Below are positions 42,667 to 51,099 of a stretch of 64,000 nt of DNA, in pieces; the stretch's first letter is position 1; each line of letters opens with the position of its first letter. The DNA is from Chromatocurvus halotolerans. Its GTDB lineage: Bacteria > Pseudomonadota > Gammaproteobacteria > Pseudomonadales > Halieaceae. The DNA lies in contig NZ_SLWX01000016.1 of NCBI RefSeq assembly GCF_004340525.1, positions 1-64,000 on the forward strand, written 5' to 3'. Made by a program: the position numbers and the translations under genes. Below the pieces are notes generated by a model. It saw only the letters and a list, made by a program, of their open reading frames with translations, was not told the origin of the DNA and made no database searches.

Positions 42667-45600
42667 TCAGCCTGACCCCATCGCCGCATCCCGACCGGAA
42701 GCGGTGTCCGCCGGGAAGGCCCGTGACGGTTGCCAGTCCTTCAGCCAGTTGATGAGTTCCTCCAGCGGCATCGGCCTGGCGAAGGCATAGCCCTGGGCGA
42801 CTTCACAGCCGAGGGCGCGCAGCAGGCGGCAGTGCTCTTCGGTTTCGGCGCCTTCCGCGACGATCTTGATGTCCAGCGCCCTCGCCAGCGACACGATGGC
42901 GCGCAGGATGGCGATGTCCGCGCTCTCACTGGTCATGTTGCGAACGAAGGTCTGGTCGATTTTCAGGGTGTCGATGGGCAGCGCCTGCAGATAGACCAGT
43001 GACGAATAGCCTGAGCCAAAGTCGTCCAGGGCAAAGTGCACGCCGAACTCGGCACAGGCGCTGATGACCTCGGCGACATCGCGGGTATTCTCCAGTGCAC
43101 TGGTCTCCAGTATCTCCAGCTCGAGCTGCCGTCCTTCCAGCATCGGGTGCGCCAGCAGGCGGCGGCGGATGCTCTCGGCAAAGCCCTCCACCAGCAGTTG
43201 CGGCGGTGAAATGTTCACGCTGACCGAGAGGTCGGTACCCGACTCTGCAAGCAGGCTGAGGTCGCGCAGGGCCTGGTCGATGACCCAGTCGCCAAGCTCG
43301 ATCAGTACGCTGTGGTTTTCCAGGGGTATCAGGAAGCGGTTGGGTGGCAGAAAACCCCGATCGGGATGCTGCCAGCGTATGAGGGCCTCGGCACCGTGGA
43401 TCCTTCCGGTGTTGAGGTCAACCTTGGGCTGGTAGTGAAGCCGGAATTCGTTGGCGGCAATCCCCCGCCGCACCTCGTTGACCAGCTGGTGCTTGTCTTC
43501 CAGCAGCTGGTTGCTGGCCTGGTCGAACAGACGGAAGCAATTGCGACCCTCCGTCTTGGCCTGGTACATGGCGTGGTCTGCCTGACGCAGCAGCTGTTCG
43601 GCGTCCAGCTCGTTTTCTCCCAGGGGATAGTGGCTGATGCCAATACTCGCTGTGGGACTGAGCACCTGGCCATCGATAGTGACAGGCTCGGTCGACAGCG
43701 CCAGCAGGCGCTCAACAATGGGCAGGCAGTCGGTTTCCCGCTGCAGATCACTGAGAATGGCGACAAATTCATCGCCTCCGATTCTCGCCAGTGTGTCCCC
43801 CTCCCGCAGCGCGACGTGCATGCGCGCCGCGAGCATTTTCAGCAGCTTGTCACCCACGTCGTGGCCGTGGGTGTCGTTGACCTCCTTGAAGTTGTCGAGA
43901 TCGATGTACGCGACTGCCACCAGGCGGCCCCGCCGCTGGCACTGCTGCATGGCCAGCTTCAGCGATTCCACGCCCAGCGCCCGGTTGGGAACACCGGTCA
44001 GCGCATCGTAGTAGGCCTGGTGCTCCAGCTCCGCCTGCTGGTGCTTGAGCAGGCTGATGTCGGAAAATACCGCAATGTAGCGCGCCACCTCACCTCTGCC
44101 GTCGGTGACGGTATTCACCGAGAGCATCTCGTGGAAGTGCGCGCCGTCCTTGCGCCGGCTGGTGCGTTCGCCGCGCCACTTGCCGGCGGTGCGCAGCTCA
44201 TCGAGCATCCGCTCGTAGAAGTCCTGATCGTGCGCACTGGAGCGCAGAATGGCCGGCGTCTTCCCTTTCACCTCGTCGGGGGTATAGCCGGTGATTTCGC
44301 TGAAGGCGCGGTTGACGTTGATAATGCGCCACTCGGCATCCGCAATAATGATGCCCTCGGCCGCGGTCTCGAAGACTTCTGCTGCCAGCTGCAGTTCGTT
44401 TTCCGCGTTCTTCATGCTGCTGACATCGGCAAAGGAGACGACAATCCGGGAAATACTGCCTGCACTGTCCAGCAGCGGACGGATATTCATCAGTACCCAG
44501 GCGGTCGCACGGGTTCCCTCGCGAGACACGCCGAGCGTCAGGTTGCTGACAGCGCGGCGTTGTCCCAGAACCTGTGACACCGGGTCGGAATCCCTGCTCA
44601 CCTGAGCGCCATCCTTGTCACAGAATGTCCAGCCGAAGTCCCGGAGCTCGCGGCCAATGACATCCCTGGCGCTGACACCGAAGAACTCCGAAGCCATGGG
44701 GTTCATAAGCTGTATGCCGCCGGCACCGCCATAGACAATGATACCGCCGGCAAAACTGTCGAATACGCCCTGCAGCAGCTCCGCGCTGGCGCGTGCCTCA
44801 CGGTCCTTGGCCTCGAGCAGCGCTTCGGCTTCGCTGCGTCGTACCGTGCGCCAGAGCTGTGCCGACAGGAGTTCGACCGTCTTCAGGTCCTGCGCAGAGT
44901 AGGTCGTGCGTTTGTTGCCCACGCCCATGATGATATCGCCGGAACCGGGCTCTACCGGCGATAGCAGCAGCCGTTCCATTGCCCTATCCGCACCGGGCAA
45001 CACCTGCCTGTGAGCGGTGCGGTGATAGTCATTGAGTATCAGTGACTGTGCGCAATCGCTGCTCTCTGCCCACCCGCCACCGGCCAGCAGCGGTTCACTC
45101 TGTAAAGACGCTGACGCGCTGCCGTCGAGTGTTTCGGCGTCCAGCGCATAGGCTTCGATCTGCTGACTTTCACGGTCTATTGTGTAAATGCCGGCGAAGT
45201 GACTGCCGGTCAGCTGGCGGATCACGCTAAGCTGAGTGCGCACGAAGGCGCGGATGTCCACCGGATCAATGTCGGTGGGCATGTCGCGCAGGGCGCGCTC
45301 GCGCCGCGCGTTGAGTTTTTCCTGCTGAAAAAGAGCGCGTATGCGCCGCGTGTAGACCATCAGGAAGCCCGCAAACAGGAACGCCGCGATAGTGATGCTG
45401 ACCCACAGCAGCATGGTCAGGGGTTCGTTTCTCCAGATGTCGAGCCAGGAAATGCCGGAAGTGCGATGGTAGGGGGGCAGACCCAGTTCGGTGAGAATGC
45501 GATGCACTGGCGCGTAGTTCGGTGCGAGGGAAAAATCGCCGTACAGACCACTGATCTCGCGCCGACGCACATCCAGTAGTATCTGCAGAAGCGCATCGGT

Positions 45601-46356
45601 CTGGCTGCCCGTGAGGCTGGGCAGACCGACAAGCGCCCAGCCGGGGTACAGCTGTGTGGACGTTGCCACGGGATAGGCAGACAGGTTCTGCGCATTGATC
45701 ACTCGCAGGGCGTCTGCACCAAATGCCTCTTCGGCGATCAGCTGTTCGAGGATCACGGTCTCGATGAAAGCGACATCGACCTCTCCCGCGAGCAGTGATG
45801 CAATGGCGTTGCGGTGCGAGCCGGTCTCCGTGATCTGCAGGGAACCCGGCAGCTGTGGATCCAGCAGATGCAGCTCATAGAGCGGGGCAGCATAGCCACC
45901 AAAGGAGTCGCGACTGGTGATGCCCACCCGCCGCCCGCGCAAATCTGCGAGTTCGCGGATGTCCGTCGCGTCAGCACGGGCCAGTATCACGCCGCCAACG
46001 CCGCCGACGCGGCCGCCCGGAACCTTGGCCTGGAAAGCCACGAGGGGACGTGTCCGCTGATCGATTTGCTGGGCCTGGGCTGTCTGGTAGGGATTCAGCA
46101 GGGCCGCGTCCAGCTGACGGTTGCGGATTGCCTGCATCAACTCGTCGGGCGGCAGCGGATGCAGGCTGATCCAGTCAATCCCCGAGGCCTGAAAAAATCC
46201 ACGCATGGCGGCAATCTGTTCCCTGAACGCGGAGGACGAGCGTTCCATGCTGATGCCGAGGCGAATGTGCGTCCCGGGTGCGTCCTGCGCGGCGGCCACC
46301 GTGACCTGCGCGGTCACAAGGAGCAGCATGGCGATGATGCGACGCATCCCGATCAC
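42667..46356 (-). CDS. PhnD-like sensor / GAF-like / PAS-PAS / GGDEF-EAL c-di-GMP protein
   Basis: A 1229-residue membrane signalling protein. Order: signal peptide (1-23); periplasmic PhnD/phosphonate-binding-like domain (about 30-295); transmembrane helix (315-335); GAF-like region (about 365-510); two PAS domains (about 525-645 and 655-770); GGDEF domain with intact GGDEF at 860-864 and a product-inhibition I-site REGD (851-854) at the canonical spacing; EAL domain (about 965-1215) with EAL at 990-992, DDFGSGYSS and KIDQTFV. Both cyclase and phosphodiesterase look competent. GTG 46356 overlaps the upstream lipoprotein stop (GTGA) and has GGAG eight bases upstream; ATG 46347 is an alternative. 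Confidence 0.93.
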   Translation of the reverse strand: MIGMRRIIAMLLLVTAQVTVAAAQDAPGTHIRLGISMERSSSAFREQIAAMRGFFQASGIDWISLHPLPPDELMQAIRNRQLDAALLNPYQTAQAQQIDQRTRPLVAFQAKVPGGRVGGVGGVILARADATDIRELADLRGRRVGITSRDSFGGYAAPLYELHLLDPQLPGSLQITETGSHRNAIASLLAGEVDVAFIETVILEQLIAEEAFGADALRVINAQNLSAYPVATSTQLYPGWALVGLPSLTGSQTDALLQILLDVRRREISGLYGDFSLAPNYAPVHRILTELGLPPYHRTSGISWLDIWRNEPLTMLLWVSITIAAFLFAGFLMVYTRRIRALFQQEKLNARRERALRDMPTDIDPVDIRAFVRTQLSVIRQLTGSHFAGIYTIDRESQQIEAYALDAETLDGSASASLQSEPLLAGGGWAESSDCAQSLILNDYHRTAHRQVLPGADRAMERLLLSPVEPGSGDIIMGVGNKRTTYSAQDLKTVELLSAQLWRTVRRSEAEALLEAKDREARASAELLQGVFDSFAGGIIVYGGAGGIQLMNPMASEFFGVSARDVIGRELRDFGWTFCDKDGAQVSRDSDPVSQVLGQRRAVSNLTLGVSREGTRATAWVLMNIRPLLDSAGSISRIVVSFADVSSMKNAENELQLAAEVFETAAEGIIIADAEWRIINVNRAFSEITGYTPDEVKGKTPAILRSSAHDQDFYERMLDELRTAGKWRGERTSRRKDGAHFHEMLSVNTVTDGRGEVARYIAVFSDISLLKHQQAELEHQAYYDALTGVPNRALGVESLKLAMQQCQRRGRLVAVAYIDLDNFKEVNDTHGHDVGDKLLKMLAARMHVALREGDTLARIGGDEFVAILSDLQRETDCLPIVERLLALSTEPVTIDGQVLSPTASIGISHYPLGENELDAEQLLRQADHAMYQAKTEGRNCFRLFDQASNQLLEDKHQLVNEVRRGIAANEFRLHYQPKVDLNTGRIHGAEALIRWQHPDRGFLPPNRFLIPLENHSVLIELGDWVIDQALRDLSLLAESGTDLSVSVNISPPQLLVEGFAESIRRRLLAHPMLEGRQLELEILETSALENTRDVAEVISACAEFGVHFALDDFGSGYSSLVYLQALPIDTLKIDQTFVRNMTSESADIAILRAIVSLARALDIKIVAEGAETEEHCRLLRALGCEVAQGYAFARPMPLEELINWLKDWQPSRAFPADTASGRDAAMGSG

Positions 46357-47294
46357 TCTGGCAGCTCCGGTAGATACGCTGGATCCAGCAGGCCGGCGTT
46401 GCCCTGTGGTGAGTTTGTCACTCCGGCGTTGACGAACAGTTCATTGATGCGACCTACGGCGGCAGACAGCGGGGAATCTCGGTCGAAATAGCCATGCTGC
46501 CTGTCGAGAGTGGGGATCACCACATGGCGCAGTTCTTCCTCGGTGACCCATACGGGATTCCCCCGCAGGCTCGCCAGGCGATAGACCGTATCGACCGGGT
46601 TGTCGTGGACGTGTGACTGCGCTCTCAGAATCGCGCTGACCAGGTTCGCCAGCGCCTTTTTCCGCGTTTTCACCGCATCACTGCGAACCGCAATCACATC
46701 GAAAATGAGTTCCGGGGTGTCCCGGCTCGACAGCAGTGTCACGGCACCGATGTTGCGCAGGGCGCGGGCGTGGGGCTCGTAGGTCGCCACCGCGGCGATA
46801 TCCCCTGCCTCCCAGAGGCCCGGGAGATCCGCGGGCGTTGCTTCCACCAGCTCGATGTCCGAGAGCGCGAGGCCGCCGGAAGCCAGGGCCGCGGTCAGCA
46901 TGAGCATATTGGCGCCGGATGTCTGCAGCGCGATGCGCGCGCCGCGCAGGTCCGCCACCGAGTTGATGCCCGGCCGCACCAGCAGGGAGTCGGCGCCTGA
47001 GGAGACATTCATGACGGCGACGATGGTCAGCGACAGCCCCTGGTCGAGGCCGCGTATGACTTCGTCAAGGGTCAGGCAGGCCGCCTGCAGTTCGCCGCTG
47101 GCGAGCCCCGACAGCGATTCCGCAGCGGATTCCCGGGGGATCAGTTCCACTTCCGGACCAATCCACCCCCACTGCCTTGCCATGGGAATGACGTCGTAAC
47201 CTATCCAGCTGCGGATACCGACCTTGAGCGGCTCCTCGGCGCATCCCGACAGCAACAGTAAAAGCAGCAGGGCGGCCAGACTGCCGCGCCGCAT
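46353..47294 (-). CDS. Substrate-binding lipoprotein (NMT1/SsuA-like), no transporter
   Basis: A 313-residue lipoprotein with a Leu-rich signal and lipobox LSGC, then a periplasmic type II binding fold: VGIRSWIGYDVIPMARQWG, ESLSGLASGELQAACLTLDEV, LRGARIALQTSGANMLML and AVATYEPHARALRNIG. It is the nitrate/sulfonate/taurine-type solute receptor. No ABC permease or ATPase gene is near it. Its stop overlaps the start of the GGDEF-EAL gene, whose own sensor is another solute-binding fold, so the two probably act together. ATG 47294 follows the signal logic; 47327 is possible. Confidence 0.88.
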   Translation of the reverse strand: MRRGSLAALLLLLLLSGCAEEPLKVGIRSWIGYDVIPMARQWGWIGPEVELIPRESAAESLSGLASGELQAACLTLDEVIRGLDQGLSLTIVAVMNVSSGADSLLVRPGINSVADLRGARIALQTSGANMLMLTAALASGGLALSDIELVEATPADLPGLWEAGDIAAVATYEPHARALRNIGAVTLLSSRDTPELIFDVIAVRSDAVKTRKKALANLVSAILRAQSHVHDNPVDTVYRLASLRGNPVWVTEEELRHVVIPTLDRQHGYFDRDSPLSAAVGRINELFVNAGVTNSPQGNAGLLDPAYLPELPE

Positions 47295-47357
47295 CGTGAA
47301 TGTTGCTTCCGGCGATGTTCCCCTCATCCTCCGTTCATACCATGGTCGGGTGTTGCT

Positions 47358-47373
47358 GAACAGGGACCTGTTC
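47358..47373. promoter_or_regulatory. 16-nt inverted repeat GAACAGGGACCTGTTC, operator-like
   Basis: Perfect 7-bp arms (GAACAGG/CCTGTTC) around a 2-nt centre, 64 nt upstream of the substrate-binding lipoprotein start. Such short-centred symmetry is typical of a dimeric repressor site. It is in the 123-nt gap after rfbC. Confidence 0.45.
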
Positions 47374-47398
47374 CCCGGTGTGACGCGTGTCCACATCT

Positions 47399-47414
47399 GC
47401 CGCCAACTGGCGGC
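47399..47414. repeat. Hairpin just after rfbC
   Basis: GCCGCCAACTGGCGGC, perfect 7-bp arms, three bases beyond the rfbC stop on the minus strand. No T-run follows, so a role as terminator is doubtful; it may stabilise or end the rfbAC message with help from other factors. Confidence 0.4.
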
Positions 47415-47417
47415 TCA

Positions 47418-47966
47418 TCAGCCAAGGAGCGGCGCCTCGGCGAGGGCCAGTCCATGGCGGTCCTTGTCCGAGAGTGTCGGGCCCCGGCCGTTTATCAGTG
47501 GCCAGTCGATAGCGATCGCCGGATCGTCCCAGGCCAGGGTGATCTCGCTGTCGGGATGGTAGCGATCGGTGCACTTGTACTGGAAGTCGGCGCTGTCTGA
47601 TATCACGTAAAACCCGTGCGCGAAGCCCGGGGGTATCCACAGCAGGTGATGCTCGATATCGTCGAGTACAGTGCCGAACCACTGGCCGAAGGTCGGTGAG
47701 TCGCGGCGTACGTCAACGGCAACGTCAAAGACGCTGCCCGCTGTGACGCGCACCAGTTTTCCCTGGGTGTGTCGGGTCTGGTAGTGCAGGCCCCGAAGCG
47801 TGCCGCCCTCGGAGCGGCTGTGGTTGTCCTGTACGAATGACAGCTCGAAACCGGCATTGCGGAAGGTGTCGGCGTTCCAGCTTTCGAGGAAGAACCCCCG
47901 CGCGTCGCCGAACACCCGGGGTTTCAGCAGATAAACGCCGGGCAGCGTTGTGGCTTCAAAATTCAT
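47418..47966 (-). CDS. rfbC: dTDP-4-dehydrorhamnose 3,5-epimerase
   Basis: Third step of dTDP-L-rhamnose synthesis, a cupin enzyme of 182 residues. Conserved marks: [36 protein letters not shown] with the catalytic His, [18 protein letters not shown], and [14 protein letters not shown]; the Tyr in YKCTDRYHP completes the site. It overlaps rfbA by 11 nt and is translated after it. Confidence 0.96.
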   Translation of the reverse strand: MNFEATTLPGVYLLKPRVFGDARGFFLESWNADTFRNAGFELSFVQDNHSRSEGGTLRGLHYQTRHTQGKLVRVTAGSVFDVAVDVRRDSPTFGQWFGTVLDDIEHHLLWIPPGFAHGFYVISDSADFQYKCTDRYHPDSEITLAWDDPAIAIDWPLINGRGPTLSDKDRHGLALAEAPLLG

Positions 47967-48864
47967 TCAGCATCACGCCGTCGTCGCGCAGCAGACCCTG
48001 CAGATACAGGCCATAACCGCTTTTCTCGAGGGGAGCGGCCAGCCTCTCCAGCTGTGCCGCGTTGATATAACCCATGCGGAAGGCGATTTCCTCCGGACAG
48101 GCAATTTTCAGCCCCTGTCGCTCCTCGACCACACGGATGAAGTTGGCGGCGTCGAGCAGCGAGTTGTGGGTTCCGGTGTCGAGCCACGCCGTGCCGCGAC
48201 TCATAACCTCGACCTGCAGATCGCCGCGGGCAAGATACGCCTTGTTGACGTCGGTAATTTCCAGCTCGCCCCGCCGCGAGGGTGTGATACCCGCGGCGAT
48301 ATCGAGTACGTCGTTGTCATAGAAATACAGCCCGGTAACGGCGTAGTTGGAACGCGGCTGTGCCGGCTTTTCCTCGATGTCCACGGCGGTACCGTCGCTG
48401 CTGAATTCCACCACGCCGTAGCGCTCGGGATCCTGCACGTAGTAGGCGAATACCGAGGCTCCCCGATCGCGCGCCGCGGCGCTTTTCAGGCACTGCGTGA
48501 AGCCGCCGCCGTAAAAGATGTTGTCGCCAAGAACCAGGGCGCAGGGGGCCTTGTCGATAAAGTCCGCGCCCAGAATGAATGCCTGGGCGAGGCCGTCGGG
48601 GCTCGGCTGCACCGTGTATTGCAGGGAGATTCCCCACTGGGAGCCATCCCCGAGAAGATCTGCAAAGGCGCGCTGGTCCCGGGGCGTGGTAATGATCAGT
48701 ATGTCGCGTATCCCCGCGAGCATGAGCGTGGCGAGGGGGTAGTAGATCATGGGCTTGTCGTACACCGGCATTAGCTGCTTGCTCACGGTGCTCGTGAGCG
48801 GGTGTAGCCGGGTGCCGGAGCCACCCGCGAGAATAATGCCCTTGTATGCTGTTTGTACTGCCAT
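47956..48864 (-). CDS. rfbA: Glucose-1-phosphate thymidylyltransferase
   Basis: First step of dTDP-L-rhamnose synthesis. The 302-residue protein has [16 protein letters not shown] (nucleotide loop), [27 protein letters not shown] (metal site), and [16 protein letters not shown]. Length and sequence are of the feedback-regulated RmlA type. Overlaps rfbC. With rfbD-rfbB on plus this gives the full pathway. ATG at 48864; a minus-strand -10 (TATACT, 48907-48912) lies about 40 nt upstream. Confidence 0.96.
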   Translation of the reverse strand: MAVQTAYKGIILAGGSGTRLHPLTSTVSKQLMPVYDKPMIYYPLATLMLAGIRDILIITTPRDQRAFADLLGDGSQWGISLQYTVQPSPDGLAQAFILGADFIDKAPCALVLGDNIFYGGGFTQCLKSAAARDRGASVFAYYVQDPERYGVVEFSSDGTAVDIEEKPAQPRSNYAVTGLYFYDNDVLDIAAGITPSRRGELEITDVNKAYLARGDLQVEVMSRGTAWLDTGTHNSLLDAANFIRVVEERQGLKIACPEEIAFRMGYINAAQLERLAAPLEKSGYGLYLQGLLRDDGVMLNEF

Positions 48865-48906
48865 TTATACCGCCATTGCGCTGTCAACCTGTCTCGCCGT
48901 GGTCAG

Positions 48907-48912
48907 AGTATA
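48907..48912 (-). promoter_or_regulatory. Candidate -10 for rfbA
   Basis: Minus strand TATACT, 42 nt before the rfbA ATG; -35 at 17-nt spacing is weak (TCGCAG). The surrounding 209-nt divergent spacer (48865-49073) otherwise shows no gene; an AT-rich GATAATATT at about 48978 may belong to the plus-strand glycosyltransferase. Confidence 0.35.
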
Positions 48913-49073
48913 TCTTCTGCTTGTCCGTGCTGCGATCACCCGAACTGCGTTGTGCGTGAATTCCGTTACCGCGATTGATAATATTGTGCGCCTCGTGAAA
49001 AACCCCTTTCGCCGGGCCCTTCGGAGACGTTGTCATCACACAGATTGAACCCATTCAGGACGCAAGCCTGCCG

Positions 49074-50399
49074 GTGGACGGGGTTTCTGCGGCTGTGCTG
49101 CGGCGCGACACCGCGGCACCGATGCCGGGTTCAACGCCAGGCGGTGCCCTCGCGGTTGCCGGTTTCAGCGCGCTGTCCATCGCACTGCTCGGTTACCGCT
49201 CACAGCCCTTTGGCGGCGGGCAGGGCATTTACCTGAAGTATCTCAGCAAGGCGCTGGTTGATGCGGGGCATCGCGTCGATGTGATCTCGGGCCCGCCCTA
49301 CCCGCACCTGGATCCCCGGGTGCGGCTGATACCGTTGCCGAGCCTGGACCTGTTTGAAAACGGCCTGCAGTCCCTGCGCCCGCGACATCTGCTCTCCTAC
49401 ACTGACACGGTGGAATGGCTGAGCAAGCTCACCGGCGGATTCGCCGAACCGTACACCTTCGGCCGACGCGCCCTGAAGTACCTGCGTCGCCACGGCCATG
49501 AGTACGATCTGATCCATGATAACCAGAGCCTGAGCTATGGCATGCTGGCGCTGCAGGCGGCGGGCCTGCCGCTGGTAACCACAGTGCATCATCCCATTAC
49601 CAACGACCTGCGTATTGCGCTGGATGCGGCCAACAGCGTCACCGAGCGCCTGCTCGTGCGCCGCTGGCACCGTTTTCTTACCATGCAGACCCGTGTCGCA
49701 CGCAGGCTGCAGCACGTCATTACGGTCTCGGAGTGCTCGCGACGGGATATTGCGCGTGATTTCGGCCGACCGGTGGAGCAGGTGGATGTCGTTTACAACG
49801 GGATTGATACGGCAACGTTCCGCCCGCTCGAGCAGGTGAAGCGCGAGCCACTGCGCATCATGGCGACAGCCTCCGCCGACGCGCCACTCAAGGGCCTGCG
49901 CTACCTGCTGCTGGCCTTTGCCGACCTGCGGCGACAGTACCCCGGCCTGGAGCTGCTGCTGGTCAGCCGGCCGAAGCCGGGGGGAAAGACGGAAAGGCTT
50001 GTCGATGAACTGGGGCTGCGCCAGGCCATTACCTTCGTCAGTCACATCAGCACGGAGGACCTGGTAACGCACTATGCCCGGGCCACGGTTGCGGTAGTAC
50101 CCTCGCTTTACGAGGGATTCGGCCTACCCGCGGGAGAGGCCATGGCCTGCGGTGTTCCCGTAGTGGCGACGGACGCCGGGGCCCTGCCCGAGATTGTCGG
50201 CGATGCGGGCCTGCTGGTCCCTGCAGCAGATGCCGGTGCGCTGGCGCAGGCCATCAATGCCCTGCTGCGCGATCCCGCCCGTCGCCGTGCACTCGGTGAC
50301 GCGGCGCGCCGACGGATTGTCGAGACCTTCAGCTGGGATGTGTGTGCCCGCGACATGGTCGCCTATTACCGCCGGGTGCTGTCCCTTGCAAACCGTTGA
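49074..50399 (+). CDS. GT4 family glycosyltransferase
   Basis: GT-B fold glycosyltransferase of about 441 residues. The N-terminal domain has the acceptor glycine-rich loop QPFGGGQGIYLKYLSKAL; the donor domain carries VVYNGIDTATFRP and the E-x7-E motif in YEGFGLPAGEAMACGVPVV. It retains the anomeric configuration as a GT4 enzyme; sugar donor and acceptor are unknown, but adjacent rhamnose and Kdo genes suggest a surface glycan. The start is uncertain: GTG 49074 lacks a ribosome site, and ATG 49122 is the next candidate. First of a tight three-gene run with overlapping ends. Confidence 0.87.
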   Translation: MDGVSAAVLRRDTAAPMPGSTPGGALAVAGFSALSIALLGYRSQPFGGGQGIYLKYLSKALVDAGHRVDVISGPPYPHLDPRVRLIPLPSLDLFENGLQSLRPRHLLSYTDTVEWLSKLTGGFAEPYTFGRRALKYLRRHGHEYDLIHDNQSLSYGMLALQAAGLPLVTTVHHPITNDLRIALDAANSVTERLLVRRWHRFLTMQTRVARRLQHVITVSECSRRDIARDFGRPVEQVDVVYNGIDTATFRPLEQVKREPLRIMATASADAPLKGLRYLLLAFADLRRQYPGLELLLVSRPKPGGKTERLVDELGLRQAITFVSHISTEDLVTHYARATVAVVPSLYEGFGLPAGEAMACGVPVVATDAGALPEIVGDAGLLVPAADAGALAQAINALLRDPARRRALGDAARRRIVETFSWDVCARDMVAYYRRVLSLANR

Positions 50400-51099
50400 C
50401 CGATGCCACTTTCCCCTGCTCCCCGGGCAGCGGGTGCTCGATCTGGGCTGTGGAGAGGGTCGCCACGCCGTAGCGGCGCACCTGCACGATGGGGCCGATG
50501 TTCTCGGTATCGATCTGTCCCTCCCCGACCTTCTCACGGCGCGCAGCAGGCACGGGGAATTCCGGCGTAACAGCGATGATGCGATGTTCGCGCTGGCCAA
50601 TGCCAGTGCGCTGGCTCTGCCTCTGGCGGACGACAGTCTCGACGCCGTTATCTGCAGTGAAGTGCTGGAGCACATCGAAGATTACCGCGCTGTGCTGCAG
50701 GAGATACGCCGGGTGCTGCGCCCTGGCGGCCTGCTGTGTATCAGCGTTCCCCGCGCCTGGCCTGAGCGTATCTGCTGGTGGTTGAGCCGCGCCTATCATG
50801 ACGTCCCCGGCGGCCACCTGCGTATTTTCAGCAGACGTCGCCTGCAGGCGGAAATCACGGGGATGGGCTTTGCCTGCTATTACCGGCATGGCGCCCATGC
50901 GCTGCATGCCCCCTACTGGTGGCTGCAGTGCCTGTTCTGGCGTACCCGCGGGACGAATGCCCTGATACGCCAGTATCATCGACTACTGGTCTGGGACATG
51001 CTCGATAAGCCCAGGGTCACGAGAACCCTCGAACGCCTGCTGAATCCCTGGATGGGCAAGAGTGTGGTCATGTATTTCCACAAGCGTGTTGCCACATGA
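50386..51099 (+). CDS. Class I SAM-dependent methyltransferase
   Basis: Small-molecule or glycan methyltransferase of about 237 residues. SAM motif I VLDLGCGEGRHAV is near the N-terminus, then DSLDAVICSEVLEHIED and the post-motif LRPGGLLCISVP, typical of Methyltransf_11 enzymes (UbiE/Coq5-like superfamily). The C-terminal third has Trp- and His-rich segments (YWWLQCLFWRT) that may contact a lipid or membrane. TTG 50386 overlaps the glycosyltransferase end by 14 nt; no ATG is available before the SAM motif. It ends in an ATGA overlap with the next gene. Confidence 0.85.
   Translation: MQTVDRCHFPLLPGQRVLDLGCGEGRHAVAAHLHDGADVLGIDLSLPDLLTARSRHGEFRRNSDDAMFALANASALALPLADDSLDAVICSEVLEHIEDYRAVLQEIRRVLRPGGLLCISVPRAWPERICWWLSRAYHDVPGGHLRIFSRRRLQAEITGMGFACYYRHGAHALHAPYWWLQCLFWRTRGTNALIRQYHRLLVWDMLDKPRVTRTLERLLNPWMGKSVVMYFHKRVAT

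Noticed and set aside
48876-48893. TTGACA with TATAAA on the minus strand upstream of rfbA
   Set aside because: Only 12 nt separate the two hexamers and the start codon follows immediately, so it cannot work as a promoter.
48749-49048. A 99-residue frame with a hydrophobic stretch across the rfbA start and its spacer
   Set aside because: Overlaps the rfbA coding start antisense, has no ribosome site and no family resemblance.
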